Notes: generated from the letters alone by a model not told the origin. Numbered from the stretch's first letter, positions 26,802 through 40,211 are shown. The stretch: DNA of 64,000 nucleotides from JAUXEH01 sp965533275 (GCA_965533275.1 CBESWG010000004.1:72636-136635); one strand, 5' to 3'. Numbers and translations: made by a program.

Positions 26802-26878
26802 CAAGGCGGGAGGTTGGGGTGGAGAGATGAAATTATGTTCCCTATCCTTTCAAGGAGGGAGGTTGGGGTGGAGAGATG
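26802..26878. repeat. Pair of 28-bp direct repeats next to tRNA-Pro
   Basis: Two 28-base copies (26802-26829 and 26851-26878) differ at one position. They share the core GGGAGGTTGGGGTGGAGAG and are 49 bases apart. A shorter GGGAGGTTGG core also appears twice near 6663 and 6720, so this may be a dispersed element. Confidence 0.75.
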
Positions 26879-26887
26879 GCGGCTGAG

Positions 26888-26964
26888 TGGTCGGGGCGGT
26901 GGGATTCGAACCCACGACCCCAGCGTCCCGAACGCTGTGCGCTACCAGGCTGCGCTACGCCCCG
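26888..26964 (-). tRNA. tRNA-Pro (CGG)
   Basis: The acceptor arms CGGGGCG (26964-26958) and CGCCCCG pair perfectly. The anticodon stem CAGCG/CGCTG encloses loop TTCGGGA, giving anticodon CGG, and the T arm contains GGTTCGAATCC. The 3' CCA is encoded (26890-26888). Confidence 0.95.
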
Positions 26965-27041
26965 AAAATCTGTCACATTATAGCCGCAATCCCCCTTGGA
27001 GTAAAGCTCGCGGCATGGAAATGCCTCCTGTCGATCGAAGG

Positions 27042-28028
27042 CTAGAGGTGAAGCTCGATGATATCTTTGTCCTGGAGGATATATTCGCGGTTGACCTTCT
27101 GCCCCTGAAATCTTTCGCCCCTCCATATCCGGGCAAATCTGAGCTTGGAGGCAAAATCTTTATGGACAGCCTTGGCCATGTCCGTTATCGTGCTGCCCCG
27201 GGAGAAGATGAAGGGCTCATCCAGAGAGGGTTTCTTGCCAGGAGTCTTGCTGTAGACCCGGAGGACATCCAGCAGCCCGAAGATCCGGGCTGAGAGCCCG
27301 CTTGAATCGAATCCCCTGACCGTTGAGATCTCGAGAGGTTCGAATCCGACATCCAGAGCCTCTCTGAACTCTATCAGGTTTTCCCGGGCCCGCAAAGTAT
27401 CCATCTTGGTAGCGAGGACGATGGCTCTCTTGTGGAACAAGGAGTCATGGACTGGGTTCTCGTCGCTTTGTGGGACGAGTCGGATCCGCCGCTCCTCCAG
27501 CTTCTCGGTGAGGGCCATATATTCCAGCCCCGGGTCCGGCGCGGCCATGTCGATCAACAGCAGAGCGGCGTCCGCTGTCTTGATCTGCTCAGCCTGCCAG
27601 AATTCGAAGTATTCCGGAGTGATGGGCGGCGTGTCGACGAGCTGGATCTGGATGTTTTGGTAGGACATCATGGCCGGCGCAGAGCTGTGCGTCGTGAAGG
27701 GGTAATCTCCGATATCCGGCTCCGCATTGGTAAGGGCCTTGATCAGAGAGGATTTCCCGGAGTTGGGAGGCCCCACCAGGATCACCTGTCCGGCTCCTGC
27801 CTTATCGATATGGAAGGAGATCCCGTGTCGTGTGACCGGCTTTTTATCGGCCTGGACGCGCAGCTTGGCGATCTTGGTCTTGTACATGGCCTGGAGCTTC
27901 TCGGTCCCCTTGTGCTTGGGGATTATGGTGAGGAGTTCCTCCATGATGGAAATCTTCTCTGCCTCCGACTTGGCAGTCTTCAGCCTTTTTTCAACATCGA
28001 AATACTGCGGCGGCAGGTTAGCGGGCAT
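27042..28028 (-). CDS. TGS-domain GTPase (DRG/Obg-like)
   Basis: The 328-residue P-loop GTPase has VGPPNSGKSSLIKAL (G1), PFTTHSSAPAMM (G2), VDTPP (G3), ATKMD (G4, atypical) and a C-terminal TGS domain (ending EYILQDKDIIELHL). The layout follows DRG-type translation-associated GTPases. I start at ATG 28028 because the frame's upstream extension relies on TTG and adds an unlikely leader. It converges with tRNA-Pro and is divergent from gyrB. Confidence 0.85.
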   Translation of the reverse strand: MPANLPPQYFDVEKRLKTAKSEAEKISIMEELLTIIPKHKGTEKLQAMYKTKIAKLRVQADKKPVTRHGISFHIDKAGAGQVILVGPPNSGKSSLIKALTNAEPDIGDYPFTTHSSAPAMMSYQNIQIQLVDTPPITPEYFEFWQAEQIKTADAALLLIDMAAPDPGLEYMALTEKLEERRIRLVPQSDENPVHDSLFHKRAIVLATKMDTLRARENLIEFREALDVGFEPLEISTVRGFDSSGLSARIFGLLDVLRVYSKTPGKKPSLDEPFIFSRGSTITDMAKAVHKDFASKLRFARIWRGERFQGQKVNREYILQDKDIIELHL

Positions 28029-28206
28029 TTTCTTCTGAAAATTATAGCCAAAGCCGGGCAATTTTTCAAAAAAAAATGAAAATAACTACAGTGAGAATTA
28101 TCGTGCCGCCCTGCGTCTTCTTGGAGAGCTGGGAAAGAGCATGAGATCGCTTGTTGAGGGTGCAGGTTCTGCTCGAATATTTGATTCTTTTTCGTCTTTT
28201 TTTTGC

Positions 28207-28236
28207 TTTACAAAAAGTCATAAAATTTGGTATAAT
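28207..28236 (+). promoter_or_regulatory. Promoter of gyrB-gyrA
   Basis: TTTACA (28207-28212), an 18-base spacer and a consensus TATAAT (28231-28236) precede gyrB by 78 bases in an AT-rich gap. Confidence 0.7.
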
Positions 28237-28314
28237 TACCCCTGTAAAAGATGCCTTACGGATTATGCGATAAACCCCCCTCCGTAACCCACAATTTTCC
28301 CTAACAAAAAGACC

Positions 28315-30699
28315 ATGACTACCAAAAAATATACCGCAGAAAGCATCAAGGTCCTGAAAGGTCTGGAAGCCGTCCGCAAGCGGCCCGCCATGTATATCGG
28401 CTCTACCAGCTCGGATGGACTTCATCACCTTGTGTATGAAGTCGTCGACAACAGCATCGACGAAGCTCTGGCCGGGTTTTGCAGCCGAATCGACGTGACC
28501 ATCCATGTCGACAACAGCGTTACAGTGGTCGACGACGGCCGGGGCATCCCGGTCGGTATGCACAAGTCCGCCAAGAAATCTGCCGCTGAGGTGGTCATGA
28601 CCACTCTGCATGCCGGCGGTAAATTCGACAGCAAGTCCTATCAGGTCTCGGGGGGGCTTCATGGCGTAGGTGTATCTGTCGTGAATGCACTCTCCGAGGA
28701 TCTCTCTCTGGAGATCAAACGCGAGGGAGGGGTTTATACGCAGTCCTACGAGAGGGGCAAGCCCAAGGCCAAGCTGAAGAAGATCGGCACGACCAAGAAG
28801 ACCGGTACCAAGACCACCTTCAAACCCGATTCGGAGGTCTTCACTGAGTTGGAGTACAACTTCGATATCCTGAGCCAGCGCCTGCGCGAGTTGTCTTTCC
28901 TGAACAAGGGCCTCAAGATCTCCATCCTGGACGAACGCACAGACAAGCGCCATGATTTCCATTACAAGGGCGGGATCAGGGAGTTCGTCCAGTACCTCAA
29001 CCAGAACAAGACACCGCTGAATCCCAAGCCCATTTTTTTCGAACAGATCAAGGACGATGTCGTAGTGGAAATGGCCCTCCAGTACAACACGTCGTATTCC
29101 GAGACCATGTTCTCTTTTGTCAACAACATCAACACCACTGAAGGCGGCACACACCTGGTGGGATTCAAGGCGGCGCTGACCCGCTCCATCAACAACTATG
29201 CCAATGCCAACAACCTGATCAAGGACCTCAAGGCCAACCTCGGTGGGGATGATACGCGCGAAGGCTTATGCGTCGTTTTAAGCCTCAAACTCAAGAATCC
29301 CCAGTTCGAAGGCCAGACCAAGACCAAGCTCGGCAACAGTGAGGTCAAAGGCATCGTGGACTCCATCGTCAACGAACAGCTGTCGACCTACTTCGAAGAG
29401 AATCCTGCGGTCTCTAAAAAGATGGTCCTCAAGATCTTGGATGCGGCCCGGGCCAGGGAAGCGGCCCGGAAGGCCCGCGAGTTGGCGCGGCGCAAGGGTG
29501 TGTTGGAGTCAACCTCTCTCCCCGGAAAACTGGCAGACTGCCAGGAGAGGGATCCGGCCGGAAGCGAGATCTTCCTGGTCGAGGGGGATTCGGCCGGAGG
29601 TTCCGCCAAGCAGGCCCGCGATCGCCGCTTCCAGGCGATCCTTCCTCTGAAAGGAAAGATCCTCAACGTGGAGAAGGCCCGCTTCGACAAGATCCTCCAA
29701 AGCGAGGAGATCGGATTCATGATCTCCGCCTTAGGAACCGGAGTGGAACAGAATGATTTCAAGCTGGACAAGCTGCGTTATCATAAGGTCATCATCATGA
29801 CTGATGCGGATGTGGACGGTTCTCACATCCGCACCCTGCTCTTGACTTTTTTCTACCGTCAGATGCCCCGGCTCATAGAGGGGGGATACCTATATGTGGC
29901 CCAGCCGCCTCTCTTCAAGGTCAGCAAGGGCCGGTCCTTTCAGTACATCGACAATGAACGTGAGTATGACCGATACATGAACAAGAAGATCTCTGAAGAA
30001 TTCCAGCTCAAGTCCAGCCGGAATAAAGAACCTCTCAAGGGGGATCAGTTCCGCCGCTTTCTGCAGAAGATCATTTCCAGGAAAAACAGCCTCAGTGCTC
30101 TTGAAAGGAGGAACTATCCCTTCTTTCTCATCGATACGCTCCTCAGCCACGAGGTGGATAGTGCGGACTTTCTACGGGACAAAGCGAAAGTCAAGACGGT
30201 CCATAAATACTTGAAGGAAAGAGACATCGCCTGCATCATGTCCCGGGATGAGGAACACGGCCTCTATGAACTTTCCATCACCTTCGGGATCAACGGCATG
30301 CAGGTCAGCTGCAAGGTCGACATGAACCTGATCACCTCGCCCCGCTATCAGAGCCTCTACAAGATCCACAAGGACCTGGAGGAACATCGGCCTCCCTTCC
30401 ATCTCATCACCCACGGGGATACTGTCAAGATCGAGAACGAAGCCAAACTCCTGGATTATCTCAACCAGAACGGAAAAAAAGGGATCGTGATCCAACGTTA
30501 CAAAGGCCTGGGCGAGATGACCCCGCAGCAGCTGTGGGAGACCACCATGGATCCCGAAAAACGGTCGATGCTGCAGGTGTCCATCCAAGACGCTGTAGAG
30601 GCGGACAAGATCTTTACCATCCTGATGGGGGATGAGGTAGAGCCGCGCCGGAAATTCATCGAAGAGAACGCTCTGGAAGCCCAGAACCTGGATGTCTGA
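28315..30699 (+). CDS. gyrB: DNA gyrase subunit B
   Basis: The 794-residue ATPase subunit shows YEVVDNSIDEALAG (Bergerat N box), VVDDGRGIPV, GGLHGVGVSVVNAL (ATP lid), the Toprim motifs LVEGDSAGGSAKQARDR and MTDADVDGSHIRTLLLTF, and IQRYKGLGEMTPQQLWETTM. An insertion of about 165 residues lies between QPPLFKV and QRYKGLGEM, as in proteobacterial GyrB and unlike the 640-residue Gram-positive form. No obvious ribosome site precedes its ATG. gyrA follows at once. Confidence 0.95.
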   Translation: MTTKKYTAESIKVLKGLEAVRKRPAMYIGSTSSDGLHHLVYEVVDNSIDEALAGFCSRIDVTIHVDNSVTVVDDGRGIPVGMHKSAKKSAAEVVMTTLHAGGKFDSKSYQVSGGLHGVGVSVVNALSEDLSLEIKREGGVYTQSYERGKPKAKLKKIGTTKKTGTKTTFKPDSEVFTELEYNFDILSQRLRELSFLNKGLKISILDERTDKRHDFHYKGGIREFVQYLNQNKTPLNPKPIFFEQIKDDVVVEMALQYNTSYSETMFSFVNNINTTEGGTHLVGFKAALTRSINNYANANNLIKDLKANLGGDDTREGLCVVLSLKLKNPQFEGQTKTKLGNSEVKGIVDSIVNEQLSTYFEENPAVSKKMVLKILDAARAREAARKARELARRKGVLESTSLPGKLADCQERDPAGSEIFLVEGDSAGGSAKQARDRRFQAILPLKGKILNVEKARFDKILQSEEIGFMISALGTGVEQNDFKLDKLRYHKVIIMTDADVDGSHIRTLLLTFFYRQMPRLIEGGYLYVAQPPLFKVSKGRSFQYIDNEREYDRYMNKKISEEFQLKSSRNKEPLKGDQFRRFLQKIISRKNSLSALERRNYPFFLIDTLLSHEVDSADFLRDKAKVKTVHKYLKERDIACIMSRDEEHGLYELSITFGINGMQVSCKVDMNLITSPRYQSLYKIHKDLEEHRPPFHLITHGDTVKIENEAKLLDYLNQNGKKGIVIQRYKGLGEMTPQQLWETTMDPEKRSMLQVSIQDAVEADKIFTILMGDEVEPRRKFIEENALEAQNLDV

Positions 30700-30712
30700 T
30701 TTAGGAGACCCC

Positions 30713-33133
<2,421 letters not shown>

Positions 33134-33140
33134 AGAAGGG

Positions 33141-33170
33141 TTGACAGCCTCGATCAGACTCCAATAGAAT
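33141..33170 (+). promoter_or_regulatory. Promoter of the acyl-CoA synthetase gene
   Basis: TTGACA (33141-33146), an 18-base spacer and TAGAAT (33165-33170) begin eight bases after gyrA stops. AAGGAGGG at 33187-33194 is the ribosome site. Confidence 0.65.
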
Positions 33171-33198
33171 TGAGCCACGCTCGAAGAAGGAGGGCACT

Positions 33199-34977
33199 AT
33201 GGTCGAGACGATCGGTCAGCTTTTTTTGAACACGGCAAAATCCTACCCCAAAGACGGGCTTCTGCTCCACAAGAAAGACGGTGAGTACACGCCCATCTCC
33301 ACATCCGAGTTCGAAGCCTGGATCAAAGATTTTTCATTGGGTCTTCAGGCGCTGGGTCTGCAGAAGGGAGACAAGCTCATCATCCTTTCGGATAACAGCC
33401 CTTTTTGGGTGATGACCGATCTCGCCAGCCTCTGCCTGGGGGTGGTCACCGTCCCCATCTATACATCGTTGATGCCCGAGCAGATCAAATATATCATAGA
33501 CAACAGCGATGCCAAGATCGTCGTGTGCGGCGGATCCGATCTGTGGGCAAAGGTGGCTGCCGTACGGCATCAGCTCGATAAGGTGGAACACTTCGTCTCC
33601 CTCGGAGGCGACGCTCCCGACGGGACCTTAAACTATGAGGATGTCCAGGAGCGCGGGAGGGAGTTGGGCCGGGAGAAGCCTGAGCTTTTTGATCAGACGG
33701 TCGCAGCCGTCCAACCCGATGACATCGCCTCTATCATCTACACATCCGGTACGACTGGCCTTCCCAAGGGCGTGATGCTCATGCACAGTAACTTCATGAG
33801 CAACGTCCGGGCCATCGATGAGATCCTGGAGTTTTCGCCGGCAGACACGACCCTCTCGTTTCTGCCACTCTCACATGTCCTGGAGCGCATGGTGAGCTTT
33901 ACCTATCTCTACAAGGGATGCACGGTGGGCTATGCCGAGAGCGTGGAGACACTGGGAGCGAACCTGCTGGAGATCCGCCCCACGATCATGGTGAACGTGC
34001 CCCGGATACTGGAGAAGATCTATGCCAAGGTGATAGACAACGTGCTGGACAGCCCTCCTCTCAAGCGCAAGATCTTTTACTGGGCCCTCAATATCGGGAA
34101 GGAAGTCTCGAAACTCAAGCTGCAGAATCAGCTGCCATCGGGCGGCCTCAAATTCAAACACAAGATCGCCCACAAGGTCGTGTTTTCCAAGATCATAGCG
34201 AAAACCGGCGGTAGGGTCCGCTTCTTCGTGTCTGGAGGCGGGCCTCTGTCCAAGGACATCGCGGAATTCTTCCATGCCGTCGGGATCCTGATCCTCGAAG
34301 GCTATGGGCTCACGGAGACCTCCCCGGTCATCTCGGTCAACACTTTCGAGGACTTGAAGTTCGGTGCGGTCGGGCCTCCCATCCCTGGAGTCGAGGTCAA
34401 GATCGCCGAAGACGGCGAGATCCTGACCAAAGGCCCTCACGTGATGAAGGGCTACTACAAGATGGAGGATGCCACGCGAGAGGCCATCCAGGACGGCTGG
34501 TTCTACACAGGTGACATCGGTCATATCGATGAGGACGGCTACCTGGTTATCACCGACCGCAAGAAGGACATCATCGTCACGGCAGGGGGCAAGAATGTGG
34601 CGCCACAGCCGATCGAAAATGTTCTGAAGATAGATCCCCTGATCGAGGGAGCACTGCTCGTGGGCGACCGCAGGAAATTCATCAGTGCCCTCATCGTGCC
34701 CCACTTCGAGAAGTTGGAGGAATACGCCAAATCCAAGTCCATCGCCTATGACAGCATGCAGGACCTGGTGACCAATGAGGCGATCGTCCAGTTCTATGAG
34801 GGATTGATCGATCGCATCACGCCGAACCTGGCATCCTATGAAAAGATCAAGAAGGTCATCCTCATGGTGAGGGACTTCGAGATCGAAAAGGGGGAGATGA
34901 CCCCTACGCTCAAGCTGAAGCGGAACATCGTAGAGGATAAATACAAGACGGAGATCGATTCCCTGTATCAAGAGTAA
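33199..34977 (+). CDS. Long-chain acyl-CoA synthetase (AMP-forming)
   Basis: The 592-residue adenylate-forming enzyme activates fatty acids. It has the P-loop IIYTSGTTGLPKGVML, the FACS-type GYGLTETSPVISVN, WFYTGDIGHIDEDGYL, and the hinge ITDRKKDIIVTAGGKNVAPQ with the adenylation lysine in the C-terminal subdomain (GEMTPTLKLKRN). Chain-length preference is not evident. It is probably transcribed alone. Confidence 0.92.
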   Translation: MVETIGQLFLNTAKSYPKDGLLLHKKDGEYTPISTSEFEAWIKDFSLGLQALGLQKGDKLIILSDNSPFWVMTDLASLCLGVVTVPIYTSLMPEQIKYIIDNSDAKIVVCGGSDLWAKVAAVRHQLDKVEHFVSLGGDAPDGTLNYEDVQERGRELGREKPELFDQTVAAVQPDDIASIIYTSGTTGLPKGVMLMHSNFMSNVRAIDEILEFSPADTTLSFLPLSHVLERMVSFTYLYKGCTVGYAESVETLGANLLEIRPTIMVNVPRILEKIYAKVIDNVLDSPPLKRKIFYWALNIGKEVSKLKLQNQLPSGGLKFKHKIAHKVVFSKIIAKTGGRVRFFVSGGGPLSKDIAEFFHAVGILILEGYGLTETSPVISVNTFEDLKFGAVGPPIPGVEVKIAEDGEILTKGPHVMKGYYKMEDATREAIQDGWFYTGDIGHIDEDGYLVITDRKKDIIVTAGGKNVAPQPIENVLKIDPLIEGALLVGDRRKFISALIVPHFEKLEEYAKSKSIAYDSMQDLVTNEAIVQFYEGLIDRITPNLASYEKIKKVILMVRDFEIEKGEMTPTLKLKRNIVEDKYKTEIDSLYQE

Positions 34978-34989
34978 GCGGGGAGGCGT

Positions 34990-35700
34990 CTATTTCTTGG
35001 GTTGCCAGTAGAGGATGCGGCCGCAGTTTTCACACAGGATGATCTCCTGCTGGGCGATCAGCTCATTCAAGACCTGAGGCCGGATCCGGATCTGACAGAG
35101 GGAACAAAAATCATCTGTGACGGGTGAGAGTGCCGTCCCGCTGGTTCTTCTGAAGATCTTCTTGTACAAAGCCCTCTGATCGGAAGAGATGAGGGGGACA
35201 AGCCCCTCTCGTTCTTCTGTCAGCTCCGTCTTCAGCCCCCCCTGATCCAATTCCTTCTTCAGGACCAGATCCTTTTCCTTGAGAAACGTGTCCTTGATCT
35301 CAGCTGCCTTTTTCTCCGCGGTCTTGATCTCCGATTCGAGGTCGTCTGCGGACAGCATCTCGCTGATGATCTCCTCTTCCCTGGTCTCGATCTCGTGTTC
35401 CACGTCTCCGATCTCTTTGAGGAGCGAAGTGTATTCCTTGTTGGTCTTGACGTCGTTGAGCTGCTTTCTGTATTTGGCTATCTGGATCTTCTTTTCCTGG
35501 ACGTCGGATTCCAGATCGCGTCGATTTTTCTGGTTCTGTGACAATTTTTCCTTGGCATCGGCCACGATCTGTGCACTATCGGTGATCTTCTTGTCGATGT
35601 CTTTGAGTTGGGAAGGAATACTGTCGAGGAAATCAGAGATGTCTTTTATCTTTTCATCGATATCTTGCAGGTTGATCAGTTGTTCAAAATTAATTTCCAC
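34990..35700 (-). CDS. Coiled-coil protein with C4 zinc ribbon (DUF164 family)
   Basis: Residues 1 to about 170 form a long charged coiled coil (heptads such as ESDVQEKKIQIAKYRKQLND). The C-terminus holds CSLCQIRIRPQVLNEL and ILCENCGRILYW, a four-cysteine zinc ribbon. This is the DUF164/CT398-like family, often described as a putative nucleic-acid-binding protein. It lies downstream of rpoD and the tRNA on the same strand and may share transcripts. Confidence 0.85.
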   Translation of the reverse strand: MEINFEQLINLQDIDEKIKDISDFLDSIPSQLKDIDKKITDSAQIVADAKEKLSQNQKNRRDLESDVQEKKIQIAKYRKQLNDVKTNKEYTSLLKEIGDVEHEIETREEEIISEMLSADDLESEIKTAEKKAAEIKDTFLKEKDLVLKKELDQGGLKTELTEEREGLVPLISSDQRALYKKIFRRTSGTALSPVTDDFCSLCQIRIRPQVLNELIAQQEIILCENCGRILYWQPKK

Positions 35701-35721
35701 ATTTTTTCCTCAGAGGGAAAG

Positions 35722-35793
35722 TGGGCCTACCAGGATTCGAACCTGGGACCAACCGGTTATGAGCCGGTGGCTCTACCGCTGAGCTATAGGCCC
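35722..35793 (-). tRNA. tRNA with CAT anticodon (elongator Met or Ile2)
   Basis: GGGCCTA (35793-35787) pairs with TAGGCCC; the anticodon stem ACCGG/CCGGT holds loop CTCATAA, anticodon CAT; the T loop is TTCGAAT. The 72-base gene lacks an encoded CCA. An initiator is unlikely because the first acceptor pair is a normal G-C. TTGGTC after the anticodon stem resembles Ile2 tRNAs whose C34 becomes lysidine, but elongator Met cannot be excluded. Confidence 0.9.
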
Positions 35794-35857
35794 CTGCCCC
35801 ACCTTATAGCAAATCTGGGATTTAGAGTCAACGAGAGAGACAGGTGGACACCCGCGG

Positions 35858-37480
<1,623 letters not shown>

Positions 37481-37502
37481 TGCTCACTCCTTATTTATGT
37501 TC

Positions 37503-39257
37503 CTAATAGGTTTTCTGTGATAATTGGACTAGTTTTTGTGTGAGGTCCATATATTCTTTTTGGAGCTGGGATAGTTCATTCTTCGCTCCGGATTGTTCAT
37601 GTTGGGATATCTGTTTTTGAATTTGAATTCTCTGGTCTTGCCAATATATTTTTCTGAGCGTGTCGATCAGATCGGCGGCCTCTGCCAGTGTCGGCTCCCG
37701 TTCGGTGTTTTCTTGAAGGACCTGAGTGAACGCATTAAACAAAGTCTCATCGATCCCACTCTTAAACTCATAAAGATTTGGAATTTTATTCTTTTTGCGA
37801 GACTCGTTGATAAGCTTGAGTATCGGTTCGCTCCTCAACGTGCTGTAGTCGTCTTGCTTCAGCTCCTCAAACACATATGCTGCCACCTCACTATCCTCAA
37901 AAATGATCTGGAGCAGCCTCTTTTCCGCAGCCAGAAATCCGGATTTAGCGGCTGCGCTCTGAGGGGTTCGCGCATTTTTCTTATCCGTCACGGTCTTCCG
38001 GAACTCCTGTTCGTCGATAGCCAGGTATTCGCTGGTGCACTTGATGTATTCGCTCCGGACGATCGCATCCGAGACCTTATTGATCTCATTCAGGACTTCC
38101 CGTGCGACCTTCGCCTTGCCTTCCGGGCTCGTGGGCAAGCGGCCCTTCGAGATGTAGTCGGTGATGTATCTGAGGCCGGACAAGCTGTTTTCGACAAGTT
38201 TCAGGAAATCCTCCGGCCCCTTTTGAGTCATGTAGCTGTCAGGATCGGATCCCTTGGGGAGCAGTGTCACATTGATCTCAGCGCCCTGTTCGAAGCACAG
38301 GGAGACCGCCCGGAATGAGGCCTTTCTGCCAGCCCGGTCCGCATCGTAGCAGGCGAATATCCTGGTTGTGTAGCGCCGCCGGATCAGGTCGATCTGCTTA
38401 GGAGTCAGGCCCGTCCCGAGCGAGGCCGCCACATTGGTCACACCGTTCTGGAAGAGGGTAAGAAAATCGGTATAGCCCTCAACCAGGATCAGGGAATCCT
38501 GCTTGCGGATAGAGTCGCGCGAGTAGTTCAGCCCATAGAGGAGGTTTCCCTTGGAATAGATCGGAGTGTCGGGGGAGTTGAGATATTTGGGATCTTCGTC
38601 GAACAGACTGCGTCCCCCAAAGGCCACCACTCTGCCTGTCCGATCGTTGAAGATGGGGAAGATGATGCGGCCGCGAAACCGGTCGTAGTGACCCTCCTTG
38701 TTCTGGCGGCGCAGGATCAACCCGGCCTGTTCCAGGAGCGAGGGTGCCACTTTTTTGCGCCTGAAGGCACCGAGCAGCCCGTCCCAGGAATTGAGCGCGT
38801 AACCCAGCTTGAGGGTTTTGATGCTCTCAGGCTGGATGCCCCTTTTGTGGAGATACTCCAGCGCCTGCTTTCCCTCTTCCGTATTATTGAGGTTCTTTTT
38901 GAAGAACGCCATGGCGTCTTCCGTGACCTTGTAGATGTTCTCCTTGAGGCTTTGGTATTCAGGGGAGAATGCCTTGCCGTCCGGCATGGCGATGTTGTAT
39001 TTCTCGGCCAGGGTGCGGAGCGCCTCGGGGAAGCTGAGGTTTTCTTTCTCCATGATCAGCGTAAAGATGTCCCCTCCGGCCCCACATCCGAAACAGTGAT
39101 AGAGCTGCTTGTCGTCGTCCAGGTAGAAAGAGGGCGTCTTTTCAGAGTGGAAGGGGCAGAGTCCGACATGCCGGTTCCCTCGTCGCTGGAGCTTCGTGTA
39201 CTGGGATGCGATCTCGACGATGTTGGCGGACTGTCTTATTTGGTCGATGACTTCCAT
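37503..39257 (-). CDS. dnaG: DNA primase DnaG
   Basis: The 584-residue primase starts MEVIDQIRQSANIVEIASQY, the usual family opening, so I place the start at 39257 although the frame runs further upstream across the promoter. A CHC2 zinc finger (LCPFHSEKTPSFYL, HCFGCGAGGD), DRFRGRIIFPI, the Toprim site LVEGYTDFLTLF and ACYDADRAGRKA, and a C-terminal helicase-binding domain follow. It heads the dnaG-rpoD operon. Confidence 0.95.
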   Translation of the reverse strand: MEVIDQIRQSANIVEIASQYTKLQRRGNRHVGLCPFHSEKTPSFYLDDDKQLYHCFGCGAGGDIFTLIMEKENLSFPEALRTLAEKYNIAMPDGKAFSPEYQSLKENIYKVTEDAMAFFKKNLNNTEEGKQALEYLHKRGIQPESIKTLKLGYALNSWDGLLGAFRRKKVAPSLLEQAGLILRRQNKEGHYDRFRGRIIFPIFNDRTGRVVAFGGRSLFDEDPKYLNSPDTPIYSKGNLLYGLNYSRDSIRKQDSLILVEGYTDFLTLFQNGVTNVAASLGTGLTPKQIDLIRRRYTTRIFACYDADRAGRKASFRAVSLCFEQGAEINVTLLPKGSDPDSYMTQKGPEDFLKLVENSLSGLRYITDYISKGRLPTSPEGKAKVAREVLNEINKVSDAIVRSEYIKCTSEYLAIDEQEFRKTVTDKKNARTPQSAAAKSGFLAAEKRLLQIIFEDSEVAAYVFEELKQDDYSTLRSEPILKLINESRKKNKIPNLYEFKSGIDETLFNAFTQVLQENTEREPTLAEAADLIDTLRKIYWQDQRIQIQKQISQHEQSGAKNELSQLQKEYMDLTQKLVQLSQKTY

Positions 39258-39294
39258 ATTTAGGTAGACGCCTACTGTTGAATATAACTTAATG

Positions 39295-39323
39295 AATATA
39301 GGTTTGACACCCGGAATTGTCAA
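39295..39323 (-). promoter_or_regulatory. Promoter of dnaG-rpoD
   Basis: On the minus strand a consensus TTGACA (39323-39318), a 17-base spacer and TATATT (39300-39295) lie 37 bases before the dnaG ATG. This also argues against the longer upstream start. Confidence 0.75.
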
Positions 39324-39407
39324 GCTTTCCTATCGAGTATCTAAATATCTGATGTTTCAGTTTGCTTGGGTGATTCCTGGGGGTTGATCAGGTGTCCTGT
39401 GCTGTGT

Positions 39408-40160
39408 TCAAAGATGGTTGATCAGGCTGGCGAGATATCCCGCCCCGAAACCGTTGTCGATGTTGACGACACCCACGCCGCCCGGGCAGGAATTGAGCAT
39501 AGCCAGGAGCGCCGCGATCCCGTTCAGACTGGCCCCATAGCCCACGCTCGTGGGGACCGCGATGAGGGGGATGTCGGTCATCCCTGCCACGACGCTGGGC
39601 AGGGCGCCCTCCATGCCCGCGGCCACGATGATCACGCGCGCGTCCTTGAGGCGGTGGTATTCACCGAACAGGCGGTGGATCCCGGCCACACCTACGTCAT
39701 AGATCTTTTCGAAGGTATTGCCCAGGATATCACACGTGACAGCGGCTTCCTCGGCCACAGGTATGTCTGAAGTGCCTGCCGTCATGATCGCGACCTTGCC
39801 CTTTCCCTGGGGAGGTGCTTTCACTTTGTGAAACATGGCCCGTCCCTGTTCATTATATTCGACCTCGGGCAGCTCGCTCTTGATGGCGGCATAGGTCTCC
39901 GGTCCGATGCGGGTGACCAGCAGGTTGCTGCCTTTTTGCATGATGCTCCTGGAAATGTCGAGGATCTGATCCTGTGTCTTCCCCAGTCCGAACACGATCT
40001 CTGGAAATCCCCTGCGCAGTTCGCGGTGGTGGTCGATCTTGGCGAAGCCCAGATCCTCGTAGGGATAGCCCTTGAGCTGCAAGAGCGCATCTTCCGGCGT
40101 CATCTCTCCCTTGTGGACCTTCTTGAGGGTGTCTTCTAGGACTGATTTCATGTGCTCCAT
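39408..40160 (-). CDS. larB: Nickel-pincer cofactor biosynthesis carboxylase LarB
   Basis: The 250-residue protein carries the AIR-carboxylase-like domain: KVAIMTAGTSDIPVAEEA, YDVGVAGIHRLF, IIVAAGMEGALPSVVAG, PLIAVPTSVGYGASLNGI and GVGVVNIDNGFGAGYLAS. LarB carboxylates nicotinic acid adenine dinucleotide in the first step of the lactate racemase cofactor. larC and larE are not in the window. A second in-frame ATG lies three codons in. Confidence 0.92.
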   Translation of the reverse strand: MEHMKSVLEDTLKKVHKGEMTPEDALLQLKGYPYEDLGFAKIDHHRELRRGFPEIVFGLGKTQDQILDISRSIMQKGSNLLVTRIGPETYAAIKSELPEVEYNEQGRAMFHKVKAPPQGKGKVAIMTAGTSDIPVAEEAAVTCDILGNTFEKIYDVGVAGIHRLFGEYHRLKDARVIIVAAGMEGALPSVVAGMTDIPLIAVPTSVGYGASLNGIAALLAMLNSCPGGVGVVNIDNGFGAGYLASLINHL

Positions 40161-40184
40161 TCTAGCACAAATTGGAGGGGAGTG

Positions 40185-40211
40185 AAAAAAAGGGGACCTG
40201 TCCCCTTTTTT
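40185..40211. repeat. Near-perfect palindrome with A/T flanks in the larB-lpxC gap
   Basis: GGGGAC (40192-40197) and GTCCCC (40200-40205) pair around two bases, flanked by seven A and six T residues, giving a 12-bp symmetric stem. It looks like an intrinsic terminator that would work both ways, but it lies upstream of two divergent genes, where a terminator is unexpected. A REP-like mobile hairpin is the alternative. Confidence 0.65.

Noticed and set aside
26842..27126. ORF containing GVAQPGSAQRSGR-like sequence on the minus strand
   Set aside because: It is translated tRNA-Pro sequence, a common false gene.
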